A stretch of 52,609 nt of DNA from Candidatus Njordarchaeota archaeon (GTDB lineage: Archaea; Asgardarchaeota; Njordarchaeia; Njordarchaeales; Njordarchaeaceae). Both the position numbers and the translations under genes were made by a program. The stretch lies in contig JAHKLG010000001.1 in the NCBI GenBank assembly GCA_029856625.1, positions 1 through 52,609 on the forward strand, read 5' to 3'. Below, in pieces: positions 22,955 through 32,138 of this stretch (position 1 is its first letter; each line of letters begins with the position of its first letter). A model generated the notes under the pieces. The model searched no databases, was not told where the DNA came from, and saw nothing but the letters and a program-made list of their open reading frames with translations.

Positions 22955-24259
22955 TTGGAAAAGAAAGCAAAAGCACTTCTAATTCCTCTAGCTTCTGAAG
23001 TAGTCCCTGAGGAATTAACGCTTGAGTTACTCAAGGAAATTGCCAGAAAAAGTAAAACAGCGAATGCTGTGGCTTTCGAGATAATTCCTGAGATAATTAA
23101 TGAAAGAAATCTTGAGAGGGAGATATCCCTAATAAATTCACTAGTAAAGGATTTTAATTGCATTATTCTCATGCATTTGACTGGGGGAACAAGTAAGCTC
23201 GCACTAGAGATCTTAGTCAATCTAACACAAACAAAACCCTTCGCAATATGGGCTCACGGAAGTTTTAACTCTCTTGCAAGCGCTTTTAATACTAAACTAA
23301 AGGTTCAATCTCTCTTAAATGTCTCCATTCCCTTACCCATCATTTATGAAGATATAAAGGCATTGGAAGAATTTGCTTTACTAGCAGAAGCTGTCGATTA
23401 TGTTTATCAATCTCACAAAATATTGTTAATAGGTCCTACCACTGGTATTCGAGTTCCCAAAGGTTATCATGTAACACAAAGTCTTAGATTAAGAAATTTG
23501 CTTAAACCCGCAAAGGAAGAAGAAGTTATGGAAGTATTTGAAAGAATAAAGAAGTGGCTACCTAGTGAGGAAATTTCTAATAACGAGGAAATTATTAAGG
23601 CACTGACTATTTATATTAACATAAAGAAAATTTTAGCCTCGCTTAGTGAAAAGAAAAAAGGAACAAAGCTTGCTACTATAGAATGTTATAATCTCATGAA
23701 ATACTTTAATGTGGCACCATGCTTAGCAGTATCTTTATTACTGGATGATGGGTATATAATAACATGCCAGAGAGATATTCCTTCTCTTTTTGGATTCTTA
23801 CTTTTAAAGAAAATTACGGGTCAAAGTATCTGGTTAGCGGATATAAGTAAAATATTATGGGAGGATAGAGTTGTTGTTTTTTCTCATTCATGCGCAGATC
23901 CAAAACTAGCCGTTTCTGATGATAAGATAGTGATAAAGAAACATCCGCTAAAAGGAGTTTATGCCACGTTATATGTTCCGTTAAAGGTTGGAATAGATGT
24001 CACTATTGTGCAAGTAGATATACTAAAAAATGAGTTAATCTGGTTTGAGGGAAAGATTGTAGGGCCAGATAAACCATATGAGAATATAGAAACCACACAA
24101 GCGAGTGTGAAATTATCGGAAAGAGATTTTATTAATCTTATGAATAAGAATGTGGGCTCACATTTTCTCTTGGTTTATGGACGTTGGGGTAAGACGATAG
24201 ACAAGGTTAATGAACTATTAAAGCAAGTGAACATCTTGAGGGAGTTAAAGGGACGGTAA
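22955..24259 (+). CDS. L-fucose/L-arabinose isomerase-fold protein
   Basis: A 434-residue protein with the layout of the FucI/AraA family. The N-terminal Rossmann-like domain starts KKAKALLIPLASEVVPEE and has LMHLTGGTSKLALEIL (about 72-87) and IWAHGSFNSLASAFNTK (about 98-114). A middle domain (about 130-290) follows. The C-terminal beta barrel contains VVVFSHSCADPKLAV and IVGPDKPYENIETTQASVKL. Such enzymes interconvert aldoses and ketoses using a metal ion. I could not identify the canonical catalytic Glu/Asp/His set with confidence, so this may be a divergent isomerase or binding protein of unknown substrate. TTG start with GAGGTG six bases upstream. It follows the winged-helix gene. Confidence 0.6.
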   Translation: MEKKAKALLIPLASEVVPEELTLELLKEIARKSKTANAVAFEIIPEIINERNLEREISLINSLVKDFNCIILMHLTGGTSKLALEILVNLTQTKPFAIWAHGSFNSLASAFNTKLKVQSLLNVSIPLPIIYEDIKALEEFALLAEAVDYVYQSHKILLIGPTTGIRVPKGYHVTQSLRLRNLLKPAKEEEVMEVFERIKKWLPSEEISNNEEIIKALTIYINIKKILASLSEKKKGTKLATIECYNLMKYFNVAPCLAVSLLLDDGYIITCQRDIPSLFGFLLLKKITGQSIWLADISKILWEDRVVVFSHSCADPKLAVSDDKIVIKKHPLKGVYATLYVPLKVGIDVTIVQVDILKNELIWFEGKIVGPDKPYENIETTQASVKLSERDFINLMNKNVGSHFLLVYGRWGKTIDKVNELLKQVNILRELKGR

Positions 24260-24269
24260 ATCATAGTGC

Positions 24270-24725
24270 CTATGATTCCGTATAGCTATTTATTATTAAA
24301 GATAGGGAGTTTAAGAAAACGGCGAGTGCGGTGAAATATATTCCACTATCAAGTATAATAGCAGCTCTAGGTTTTCCATTTTCTAAGGCAATTCTATTTA
24401 TCTCTTGTATGACATACTTTGCGAAGCCATCAAACAAGATAATCACGAATAATATAATTGTTGCGAAGCCCAGAAATACGCTTAGGATCCGATACTCATC
24501 ATTATTCTTGAGATAAGCTACAGTTGTCATTACAATAGTGACTAAAAGAAGCAGGAATACTAAGTTTAGTGTTGGTACTCTGGTGGTAATAATATGTACA
24601 GCCTCTATAGATATCACGGAATTATTTCTAAGATAAATCAATTTTAGCCAAGGTGTTACTAAACCTAAACCATAAAGCAATAATGTGAAAAGAAAAAGCA
24701 ATAACCCAGCAGTTCTTCGAGCCAT
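24270..24725 (-). CDS. Four-span membrane protein of unknown function
   Basis: A 151-residue protein with four predicted membrane helices: about 7-29 (LLLFLFTLLLYGLGLVTPWL), 53-72 (TLNLVFLLLLVTIVMTTVAY), 82-100 (FLGFATIILFVIILFDGF) and 126-147 (IYFTALAVFLNSLSLII). The N-terminus is basic (MARRT). An external loop between helices 1 and 2 contains NNSVISIEAVHIITT. No motif is recognised. It is downstream of the PRC-barrel gene on the same strand with 20 bases between them. Confidence 0.65.
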   Translation of the reverse strand: MARRTAGLLLFLFTLLLYGLGLVTPWLKLIYLRNNSVISIEAVHIITTRVPTLNLVFLLLLVTIVMTTVAYLKNNDEYRILSVFLGFATIILFVIILFDGFAKYVIQEINRIALENGKPRAAIILDSGIYFTALAVFLNSLSLIINSYTES

Positions 24726-24745
24726 CTAATGCGCCTTTAGTACAA

Positions 24746-25060
24746 TCATTGATTCATGTTCGAATTTTTGGGAAATAAAAGGTTTTTTCTAAACTCCTCT
24801 ATTTCTTTCCTCCTTTTTTCTTCACGTAAGAGAAGTTTTAGCTTTGCGGGAAGTACTTTTAATATGTAATACTCATCATTCATTCTTTTGACTTTGCGAA
24901 GGTTAATCACTAATACTCTTAGCTCTTTAAGCTCCTTAAACCTGGTTTCAATAATAGCGATATCATATCCTAGTTCGTCTCTCCTAACATCTGTAATTGT
25001 CCCAATCTCAATACCATCATGAGTACGTACTTTTTTGCCTATAAGCTTCCTGCTAAACAT
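24746..25060 (-). CDS. PRC-barrel domain protein
   Basis: A 104-residue protein with a PRC-barrel signature at its start: MFSRKLIGKKVRTHDGIEIG then TITDVRRDELGYDIAIIETR, the 'd..G..iG.i.dv..d...g....l.v' pattern. The rest is charged and helical. PRC-barrel proteins serve in RNA processing (RimM), photosynthesis and cell division (CdpB-type partners of SepF in archaea); which applies cannot be said here. AAGGACTGGT precedes the ATG. It lies downstream of argF on the same strand. Confidence 0.78.
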   Translation of the reverse strand: MFSRKLIGKKVRTHDGIEIGTITDVRRDELGYDIAIIETRFKELKELRVLVINLRKVKRMNDEYYILKVLPAKLKLLLREEKRRKEIEEFRKNLLFPKNSNMNQ

Positions 25061-25143
25061 TTTACCAGTCCTTACATATTAATCTAATATAGGCTCTCTT
25101 TTCTCGCTATTGAATTATAGAACAGAAGTTAAGAAATAAATTA

Positions 25144-26073
25144 TTAAGAAAGCAAAGCGGCGATTACTGCCTTAGCCGTATGAAGCCTATTTTCCGCCTG
25201 ATCCCATACTACACTATGATCAGATTCGAATACTTCCTCAGTAACTTCTTCGTGCCTTGGAAGACAATGCATGAATATAAAGTCGTCAGCTGCGTGTTTT
25301 ACTAGATCCCAAGTCACTCTGAAAGGTTCAAAGACCTTTATTCTTTCCTTAGCCTCAGCCTCCTGTCCCATACTAACCCAAACATCTGTATATATGACAT
25401 CAGCATCTTTTACAGCCTCAATAGGATCATTTGTAACTATTATTTGAGCACCACTACTATTCTTCTTCACTAACTTATTAGCTAGCTCTAAAACTTCTTT
25501 ACTAGGTGTATAACCTTCAGGAGATCCGATACGGATTTCTAAGCCGAGGATTGCGGCACCAAACAATAGTGAGTGAGCCACATTATTATCTCCGTCACCT
25601 ACGAACGCAACTTTAGTGTCTTCAAAACCTTTTTTCTCAAGAATAGTTAGATAGTCTGCTAGAGCTTGGAGAGGATGGGAATAATCGCTGAGAGCGTTTA
25701 CGACAGGAATTCTAGCATATTTAGCCATTTCTTCAAGAGTAGAGTGCTTATATACTCTGGCAATAATAATGTCCACATAACGATCCAATACCCTACTAAA
25801 ATCCTTTACTGGCTCGCCTCGAGCTAACTGAGTCTCACTTCTCGGCATGTATATGGGATGAATACCGAGATGAGCACATGCTACTTCCAGGGAAGTTCTT
25901 GTTCTAGTGCTAGGTTTTTCAAAGATCAATGCTGCGGTTTTCCCAACAAAGTAAGCATGAGGTTCGTTTCTCATCTTCTTTTTCTTAAAATCCTTTGATA
26001 ACTCAAGTAAATACATTATCTCTTCGCGGCTGAAATCCGCTAATGTTAAGAAGTCCCGGCCAGTCAGTTTCAT
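25144..26073 (-). CDS. argF: Ornithine carbamoyltransferase
   Basis: This enzyme transfers a carbamoyl group from carbamoyl phosphate to ornithine, giving citrulline in arginine synthesis. The carbamoyl phosphate motif STRTRTS is near residue 56. The strand motif HPLQALADYLTI (about 133), DGDNNVAHS and the ornithine-binding FMHCLPRHEEV (near 267) are present; HCLP distinguishes OTCase from aspartate carbamoyltransferase. At 309 residues it is the usual length. AGGTGAT lies six bases before the ATG. No other arginine gene is adjacent. The 90 bases upstream include TTTTAAATTTT, a TATA-like element about 26 bases from the start. Confidence 0.95.
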   Translation of the reverse strand: MKLTGRDFLTLADFSREEIMYLLELSKDFKKKKMRNEPHAYFVGKTAALIFEKPSTRTRTSLEVACAHLGIHPIYMPRSETQLARGEPVKDFSRVLDRYVDIIIARVYKHSTLEEMAKYARIPVVNALSDYSHPLQALADYLTILEKKGFEDTKVAFVGDGDNNVAHSLLFGAAILGLEIRIGSPEGYTPSKEVLELANKLVKKNSSGAQIIVTNDPIEAVKDADVIYTDVWVSMGQEAEAKERIKVFEPFRVTWDLVKHAADDFIFMHCLPRHEEVTEEVFESDHSVVWDQAENRLHTAKAVIAALLS

Positions 26074-26164
26074 AGTTAATCACCTGCTTATCAAAATTTA
26101 AAAGATACGAGAATAGCTGCTACTTCCTTAAAATGGTAGAATGTTATTTATATAGCTTAGTCCA

Positions 26165-26791
26165 TTATATCGACTTGAGTATTTCTTCTCTAGTGCGCTT
26201 TAAGATTTTATACGGGCCTAAGCCTCTTTCTCGAGCTATGAGAGTTATTCTGATTTCAGATTTCTGACGAACTTGGATGGGTGGCACAATTGTAAGTCCT
26301 CTTCGTAGGGGAGGAATTAATTGAGGAATTCGGAATTCAAATCTCCTAACTTTAGCCCTAATTTTATCACCCACGCGAATTACTAATTTGCTATTCCGTC
26401 CTCTAAGAATCCTATTTTTGACATCATAATGAAACTTGTCATTATATAGTTGGGGAACGGGGCACCGGGCATCTATACTTCCTATTGTGACATAAACGTC
26501 AGATTGTGTGACCTCTGCAATAGTGCCTTCTACAACTTCGTCCTCGATAGGCCGAAAAACCAATAACGAGGCTTCTGTATCAAAGTAGACTTCAGGGGTC
26601 TTATAGAATATTTTCCCCACTTCGCTTGTCTTAGCATCAATTACCGCTATCACTAATCCTATGTTCTCTATAACTGTTCCTTCTAGACGTTTCCGAAGGG
26701 TATCCAGAATAACGTCGTCCAAGTTCTTTGAGGGATCAAGTTTATCGGGGCTTATTGGCACTGTAATTGCCGCCTTTATAAGAAAAAACAT
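26165..26791 (-). CDS. rpo7: RNA polymerase subunit Rpo7 (RpoE')
   Basis: Rpo7 pairs with Rpo4 to form the stalk of archaeal RNA polymerase and binds emerging RNA through an S1 domain. The protein starts MFFLIKAAITVPISPDKLD (family 'M..l......v.i.P..l'). In the S1 domain, VEGTIAEVTQSDVYVTIGSI and KVRRFEFRIPQLIPPLRRGL are diagnostic. ATG 26791 is preferred over a start six codons earlier because GAGGAGA lies 5 bases upstream and the conserved N-terminus then begins with Met. The common downstream partner Spt4 (RpoE'') is not present here; argF follows. Confidence 0.9.
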   Translation of the reverse strand: MFFLIKAAITVPISPDKLDPSKNLDDVILDTLRKRLEGTVIENIGLVIAVIDAKTSEVGKIFYKTPEVYFDTEASLLVFRPIEDEVVEGTIAEVTQSDVYVTIGSIDARCPVPQLYNDKFHYDVKNRILRGRNSKLVIRVGDKIRAKVRRFEFRIPQLIPPLRRGLTIVPPIQVRQKSEIRITLIARERGLGPYKILKRTREEILKSI

Positions 26792-26904
26792 TTTGTCTCT
26801 CCTCAGCATGCCATTCGCTTAGTGGAATGATTAAATTGTAAGGATATACATTCAATGCTTAACACAGAGCATTAAAAAATAATGCTGGAATTATAAAAGT
26901 TAGT

Positions 26905-28221
26905 TTATGGTTCAAGAGTTTCTGGATCCCGGGGGAATAATACAGCTTCCCTAACATTCTTAAGATCCAGGATAAGCATCGTTAGTCGGTCTAAACCGAT
27001 TGCGAAGCCTCCATGTGGAGGCATACCATATTTAAATGCTTTAAGATAGTAACCGAATCTTTCTGGATCCAGTCCTTTTTCTCTCATTTGTTTAACTAAG
27101 ATTTCGTATCTATGCTCCCTCTGACTTCCAGTGGCGATTTCCATTCCTTTGTAGATTAAGTCTATACTCTTAGTGACAATTTCGTCTCCGGTGTTAATCT
27201 CATATTTCATGGTATAGAATGGTCTAATTTCCCATGGAAAATCTGTGATGAAAAAGAAATCAGATCCTGTTCTTTTCTTTATTATCTCTCCTAAGTATTT
27301 TTCTCCAGTATGCGGAATTTCCTTTCCTTCTAGCGGAATTTGTGCTTGTTTTAAGAGCATAACTGCTTCTCGATAGCTCATTACTGGAAATGGTTTTTCG
27401 GGGATCTCTGGTGGATCTTTACCTAGTAGTTCAAAGATTTTTTCTCCCTCGATCCGGACTTTTCTAATAATATATATAACGATGTCTTCTAGAAGATCCA
27501 TTAGATCTTCGACATCATTAATCCATGCCATTTCAACATCTAATGAGGTAAATTCGGTTAAGTGACGTATGGTATATGAGGGTTCAGCTCTAAATGCTGG
27601 GCCTATTTCGAAAACGCGCTCTAAAGCCCCAGCCATAAGCTGCTTGTAGAGCTGGGGACTTTGTCTCAAATAAGCTTTTCTCTTAAAATAATCAACTTGA
27701 AAAACATTAGCTCCTCCTTCAGCGACATACAAAGCTATAACTGGAGTATGTATTTCTACGAAATTATTGCTTAAGAGAAACTCTCTAAACGAATTAACTA
27801 TTAATGATCGTATCTTAAATATCGCAGCATTTCTCAATATTCTAAGATCAAGTGTACGATACCTAATACGCTTATCTAACTCTGTTGTCTCCTTAAAGAG
27901 ATCGATAGGTAAAGGTGCCTCAGCTGGAACAACATACACTGACTGAGGAACAATCTCGAAGCCCTCAGCGGTATTTGCTTCTCTGATTATGCCATCAACG
28001 ATAATAGCTGATGCTGGGTTTAATTCCTTAGCCAATCTGATTAGATCATCGCTCACTTCGCCTTTTTTAAATATGACCTGCAATTCTCCTTCTCTATCTC
28101 TTAATCTAACGAAAACAATCTTTCCAAGATCTCTTATCCTAATAACCCAACCAGCAACTCTGACTCTCTTTCCTCTCATATCTGGGGAGATCTCATTAGA
28201 AAAATACTTTAATTTTCTCAA
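26905..28221 (-). CDS. aspS: Aspartyl-tRNA synthetase, archaeal/eukaryotic type
   Basis: This class IIb enzyme charges tRNA-Asp (and tRNA-Asn if non-discriminating). The anticodon-binding OB fold opens with RVAGWVIRIRDLGKIVFVRL. Catalytic motifs include EGGANVFQVDYFKRKAYLRQ then SPQLYKQL, motif 2 FRAEPSYTIRHLTEFTSLDV and motif 3 GFAIGLDRLTMLIL ending FPRDPETLEP. At 438 residues the length is typical. TTG 28221 is favoured (AGGTG seven bases upstream, protein beginning (M)RKLKYFSNEIS); GTG 28230 is an alternative. In Thermococcus AspRS the residue after 'GWV' helps discriminate Asp from Asn tRNA; here it is Ile, so discrimination is unclear. The EGGANVF and RHLTEF motifs resemble eukaryotic AspRS. 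Confidence 0.95.
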   Translation of the reverse strand: MRKLKYFSNEISPDMRGKRVRVAGWVIRIRDLGKIVFVRLRDREGELQVIFKKGEVSDDLIRLAKELNPASAIIVDGIIREANTAEGFEIVPQSVYVVPAEAPLPIDLFKETTELDKRIRYRTLDLRILRNAAIFKIRSLIVNSFREFLLSNNFVEIHTPVIALYVAEGGANVFQVDYFKRKAYLRQSPQLYKQLMAGALERVFEIGPAFRAEPSYTIRHLTEFTSLDVEMAWINDVEDLMDLLEDIVIYIIRKVRIEGEKIFELLGKDPPEIPEKPFPVMSYREAVMLLKQAQIPLEGKEIPHTGEKYLGEIIKKRTGSDFFFITDFPWEIRPFYTMKYEINTGDEIVTKSIDLIYKGMEIATGSQREHRYEILVKQMREKGLDPERFGYYLKAFKYGMPPHGGFAIGLDRLTMLILDLKNVREAVLFPRDPETLEP

Positions 28222-28433
28222 AAAGAACACCTGCTTATTCTTGACAGTGAATTACTCATGAGAACAAAAATTAATTAATGTTTATCCTCAGGAATAATCA
28301 TGAATCAAGTACGTGATTGAAATAATCGTTTACTCATCAAGATAGGCTAGTATAGCAGCGAAATAGAGAGTTTCAATGAAAATTATGCGAATTAAGGTAT
28401 TTTCTAAGCCACCAGTGATAAGGAGGGTCAAAA

Positions 28434-29597
28434 ATGAAAAATACAAAGAAGCTTCTAGTAGAGGGGTATTTAGCGCTTTTGGATGGGGATTATGATAATG
28501 CAGAAAACCTTTATCGGAAGCTATATGAAATGAATCCTCAGAATGCTTGTATAATAAGTAATCTCGTTCTGGTTCTGATAAGGAGAGGGAAATATTTTGA
28601 AGCTAGGGAAATACTTAAGAAATTTTTAGAAAATGAGAGAGTTAGAAAGAAGTGGAGGGAGTTAGACGAACTGAAAAACATGTTCCTTATGTATTTGCTT
28701 ATAGAGTTCTTGCTTGGGGACTTCCCTTCAGCTGTTGAATTATTTGAGGAGACCTATTTTTATGACCTCTTTTCTTGTCCTATCGAATGGGAGCTTATCC
28801 CAAATATGGAGATTTCACTAGAAGATTTACTCGAAAGATACGATGATGAGGAACTTAGCAAACTTCAGAGACTACTAGCTACAGAAAAGGATGGCTTTGT
28901 TGTCTTTCCATTTCCGAGAGATGCTAGAAAATTTCTCTATCTAATCCTGAATAAAGCAATGGAAAAAGGAAATTTCCCAGACGCCACCAAAGCAATGATC
29001 TACAGGATCTTCACAGTGATTTGTCTATCATTAGGGAAAATCAACGAAGCATCTAATGCAATAAAAAAATTGCCAAGGGATGATACATTTTCGCTTCTTA
29101 CTACTGGTAAATTTGAGTATTGTCGAGGCGATTTAGAGAAAGCTTACAATATTTTCAAAAATGTAATAAAACGAGAAGATTTCAAGCAAGATTGTAACAA
29201 AAATAAGAGGGTTTCAGCTATAGCTTATCATAATCTAGGGGTTATTCATATTAGGCATGGGGATATTGAGAAGGGATTAAGAATCGTAAATAAGGCATTA
29301 AAAAAGGATGCTAGCTGTATCCCGTGCTGGTATACACGAGCATGGGCTTTATACCTAAGCGAGAGATGGAGCGAAGCAGAGCAGGCATTTAAAGCATTAT
29401 TACAGCTCAATAAGACGAATCCCCGTATATGGTATGGATTAGGACTTTCATTACTCATGAGAGGTAAAAGGCTAAAGGGTCTTGAAGCATTACTAAAAGC
29501 CATTAAGCTTAGTCCGCAGAGTGAAACGTTTAGTTTCGCTATTGAACTTGCTAGAGCAGTATTGGAAAGCTTTGGTGTGAAACATGAGCATCACTAG
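28434..29597 (+). CDS. Tetratricopeptide-repeat protein
   Basis: A 387-residue cytoplasmic protein of TPR units. At the start is GYLALLDGDYDNAENLYRKL then YEMNPQNACIISNLVLVLIR (residues 9-52, two repeats). Near the C-terminus YHNLGVIHIRHGDIEKGLRI, WYTRAWALYLSERWSEAEQA and WYGLGLSLLMRGKRLKGLEA are clear 34-residue repeats. The middle (about 100-200) is acidic and less regular. TPR proteins are protein-binding scaffolds; no enzymatic motif is seen. AAGGAGGGTCAAAA precedes the ATG. It overlaps the following membrane-protein gene by 14 bases, so the pair is coupled. Confidence 0.85.
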   Translation: MKNTKKLLVEGYLALLDGDYDNAENLYRKLYEMNPQNACIISNLVLVLIRRGKYFEAREILKKFLENERVRKKWRELDELKNMFLMYLLIEFLLGDFPSAVELFEETYFYDLFSCPIEWELIPNMEISLEDLLERYDDEELSKLQRLLATEKDGFVVFPFPRDARKFLYLILNKAMEKGNFPDATKAMIYRIFTVICLSLGKINEASNAIKKLPRDDTFSLLTTGKFEYCRGDLEKAYNIFKNVIKREDFKQDCNKNKRVSAIAYHNLGVIHIRHGDIEKGLRIVNKALKKDASCIPCWYTRAWALYLSERWSEAEQAFKALLQLNKTNPRIWYGLGLSLLMRGKRLKGLEALLKAIKLSPQSETFSFAIELARAVLESFGVKHEHH

Positions 29598-30084
29598 AGC
29601 TACTGCTAACGCAGCATTCATAGCTTGGCTTTCTCTTAGTTTCTATATTCTTCTTAAAACAATAGAAAGTTTGATAACAAAGAGTTTTACCGAATTTATT
29701 ACAATAACTAGTTTTGCAACGAGATATGTTAACTACATCCAGATACTAATTAATATGCTCAATAAATCCCAACTCTTAATAAGTTCCAAAGTTATATTAA
29801 TGAGTATCACACTAATCCTTGCCTGTATACTAATCTCTCTTTCCTCAGAGACCTTGTCAGAAGTTTTCTTGCAAGCGATTATTTACAATGCTATCTTTAT
29901 TGCTATCTCAATTTACAACGATATGAGCATGTTTGTCAGTTCTTTTTCTAATTTCAATGAAATTATCCGCTACGCCACGAAAATTTTCCTCGAGAAATAC
30001 CTAAGCACTCTGGTATTCGGGGTCATAATTATTTTATTAATTTCAATAGTCCTGCGCTTTCTTCTATTAAGAGGAGGAACTTAA
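29584..30084 (+). CDS. Multi-span membrane protein coupled to the TPR gene
   Basis: A 166-residue hydrophobic protein with roughly four membrane helices: about 8-27 (NAAFIAWLSLSFYILLKTI), 70-87 (VILMSITLILACILISLS), 93-113 (FLQAIIYNAIFIAISIYN) and 140-162 (STLVFGVIIILLISIVLRFL). There are no charged catalytic motifs. It starts 14 bases inside the TPR gene and probably tethers or works with the TPR protein at the membrane (inference). I recognise no family. Confidence 0.7.
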   Translation: MSITRATANAAFIAWLSLSFYILLKTIESLITKSFTEFITITSFATRYVNYIQILINMLNKSQLLISSKVILMSITLILACILISLSSETLSEVFLQAIIYNAIFIAISIYNDMSMFVSSFSNFNEIIRYATKIFLEKYLSTLVFGVIIILLISIVLRFLLLRGGT

Positions 30085-30182
30085 TGCTCGAAATTTATAA
30101 ATTCACAAAAGTAATGCTTTTTATGAGAGTAATGGGTTTTTCTTGTTCAAGCATCAATACAGAATCTTTTGAGGGATATTAG

Positions 30183-32075
30183 ATGGAGCTTGATAAAATA
30201 CCCGAAAAAGAGGGGCTGGTCATAATTCTTGCTGAAAAACAAGAGGGCGTGCTATCACATGAGGGGCAGGAAAAAGAGCTAAGAAATACTGGTAAGATAA
30301 TAATAGCGAACGCTACTGATAGTCCAATTTATGATCTAGAGTTGCTATTAAAAAACTTTGAAAAGACAAGTCTAGAAAAGAAAATATTTGTAGGATTCGT
30401 TCCGAAATATGATCCTTCTAAAGGACCTAAAGAGATAGACTATAAGATAAAGGAGATCGCCAGGGCTATCTCGATCACAGAACAATTAGTGCTTCCAGAG
30501 GATTTCGCACGTCCAGTTGCTCTTATGCGTGAGGATATTCCAATAAAGATCAGATTTTCAATCAAGAATATTACGGATAGGGAGTTTACTATAACCCTAT
30601 CTAAGCCCATCCCCGAGCAGATAAAGATAACAAATCTTCCCTCCTTAGAAACAGGCAATGCGAGAATTGAGGACTCCAGACTAATCATTGAAGGGTTTGT
30701 TATTAAGCCACATGAAGAAACCACAATCACTGTCGAAGGGACACTATCTGCTCAGAGTGAAGAAGCTTTTAGATCTGGAGTTGTTGTATACCGCTACTTC
30801 TGTGAGGGACTCACAATAAGCGGACTTGATGTAGAGGATGTAAGGGGGGTATTGAACGTTACTCATCATGTGGATAAAACCGAAAGGTTGGAGCAGAGAG
30901 GGATATGGGATTACTATATAATTGTTGATAATAGGAGTAAGGCGGCAATAAGGGTAATTGCAGAAATCGGTGTGGCAGAGGGAAAAATATTATCACCAGA
31001 AGAAGGTGGAACTGAAATTAAAGGATCAATCGAGAGGAAGATACCGGGAAAGAGAGATTATGATACAATCGTTTGGGAACCAGTTATTGTTAATCCTACT
31101 GAGACGGCGAAGATAGGACCATTCACTATAGCACATGAAGCAGAGCCAAAATTAGTTACCGATTTAAAGGTGTGGATTCTCCCAGAGGTTATTAAAAGAA
31201 CTGCTGGAGAGTTTAGAATAGAGGATATAGAAATTCCTGTCGTGTGGGGTAGGATAACTAAACAAGTGAAGGTGGAGCATCCGCCTTATATCAAAGGATT
31301 AACTGAACACCAACTTGTTGGCCACTTGTCAGAGAACATGCATACAGTAATTCGCGTAGACAATCTCGGGAGTGCGTCATTAGATAGAGTCGTGATAACA
31401 GATAAAATACCAGCGGACTTCAAGGCCCCAAGACCAGTTAATATTAAAGTATATGCAGTAAAAGGAGGTGGGGAGTTCGAGTTACCGCCCGAGATGGTTC
31501 AAATAGACACAATTCCTCAAGATCCGGATCCATCCAAAGAGCATACCATAAGAATAGCAATTAGTGGTTTTAAAGAAGTCTTGGGAGAGCCGTTATTAAG
31601 AGGAGAATCCATAGTTGTCCGATACGCATTCCAATCTGTTGACCCTAAGCCTGGGGTAATATATGAATTCCCAGCTGAAGCAGAAATAGCTTTCACGCCT
31701 GATACGAGACCATTAAGAATAACTCTTGACGAGGTTCCGAAATTAGAAACTATGGAAGCTCTGAGAAAGATTACTAAGAGTAAAGAGGTTGAGCAAGGAG
31801 AGAAAGAGAATGAATACATAGTAATAGTCACCTTGAAGAATGAGGGAGATCTGCCCGTTCAGAATTACGAATTCATCGAGCGTATACCAGAAACATTCGA
31901 ATTTGTGGCTGAGAAAGCAGAACCTGTTGCTGAGAGTATAGAGGAAGTAATCGGTGGCTTGGAGGTTAAATGGATCATTAAGGAAATTCCCGCGAAGTCT
32001 GAGTATAAAATTAAGTACACAGTAATTGGAAAACCGGGTCACAAGGTTTCCGAATTACTAAAGATTGTCGAATAA
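30183..32075 (+). CDS. Large beta-rich repeat protein (DUF11-like modules), no signal peptide
   Basis: A 630-residue protein made of several Ig-like or DUF11-like beta modules. Examples are IVTLKNEGDLPVQNYEFIER then IPETFEFV (about 540), VIRVDNLGSASLDRVVITDK then IPADF (about 387), and YIIVDNRSKAAIRVIAEIG (about 245); each is a 'v.N.g.....v.i.D.iP' unit. In surface proteins such modules follow a signal peptide; none is present here, and no transmembrane helix is seen. The protein may therefore be intracellular or exported by an unusual route. GAGGGATATT precedes the ATG. It follows the TPR/membrane pair by 98 bases on the same strand. Confidence 0.75.
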   Translation: MELDKIPEKEGLVIILAEKQEGVLSHEGQEKELRNTGKIIIANATDSPIYDLELLLKNFEKTSLEKKIFVGFVPKYDPSKGPKEIDYKIKEIARAISITEQLVLPEDFARPVALMREDIPIKIRFSIKNITDREFTITLSKPIPEQIKITNLPSLETGNARIEDSRLIIEGFVIKPHEETTITVEGTLSAQSEEAFRSGVVVYRYFCEGLTISGLDVEDVRGVLNVTHHVDKTERLEQRGIWDYYIIVDNRSKAAIRVIAEIGVAEGKILSPEEGGTEIKGSIERKIPGKRDYDTIVWEPVIVNPTETAKIGPFTIAHEAEPKLVTDLKVWILPEVIKRTAGEFRIEDIEIPVVWGRITKQVKVEHPPYIKGLTEHQLVGHLSENMHTVIRVDNLGSASLDRVVITDKIPADFKAPRPVNIKVYAVKGGGEFELPPEMVQIDTIPQDPDPSKEHTIRIAISGFKEVLGEPLLRGESIVVRYAFQSVDPKPGVIYEFPAEAEIAFTPDTRPLRITLDEVPKLETMEALRKITKSKEVEQGEKENEYIVIVTLKNEGDLPVQNYEFIERIPETFEFVAEKAEPVAESIEEVIGGLEVKWIIKEIPAKSEYKIKYTVIGKPGHKVSELLKIVE

Positions 32076-32138
32076 GTATAAAAGAAAAATAAAAATTCCC
32101 TTAAACATTTCTTTCGATAACACGTTTTTTAATAACCT

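Noticed and set aside
28231..28433. C/D-like motifs (TTGATGA, CTGA) on the minus strand upstream of the TPR gene
   Set aside because: The box order and guide lengths do not fit; C' to D distance is too short.
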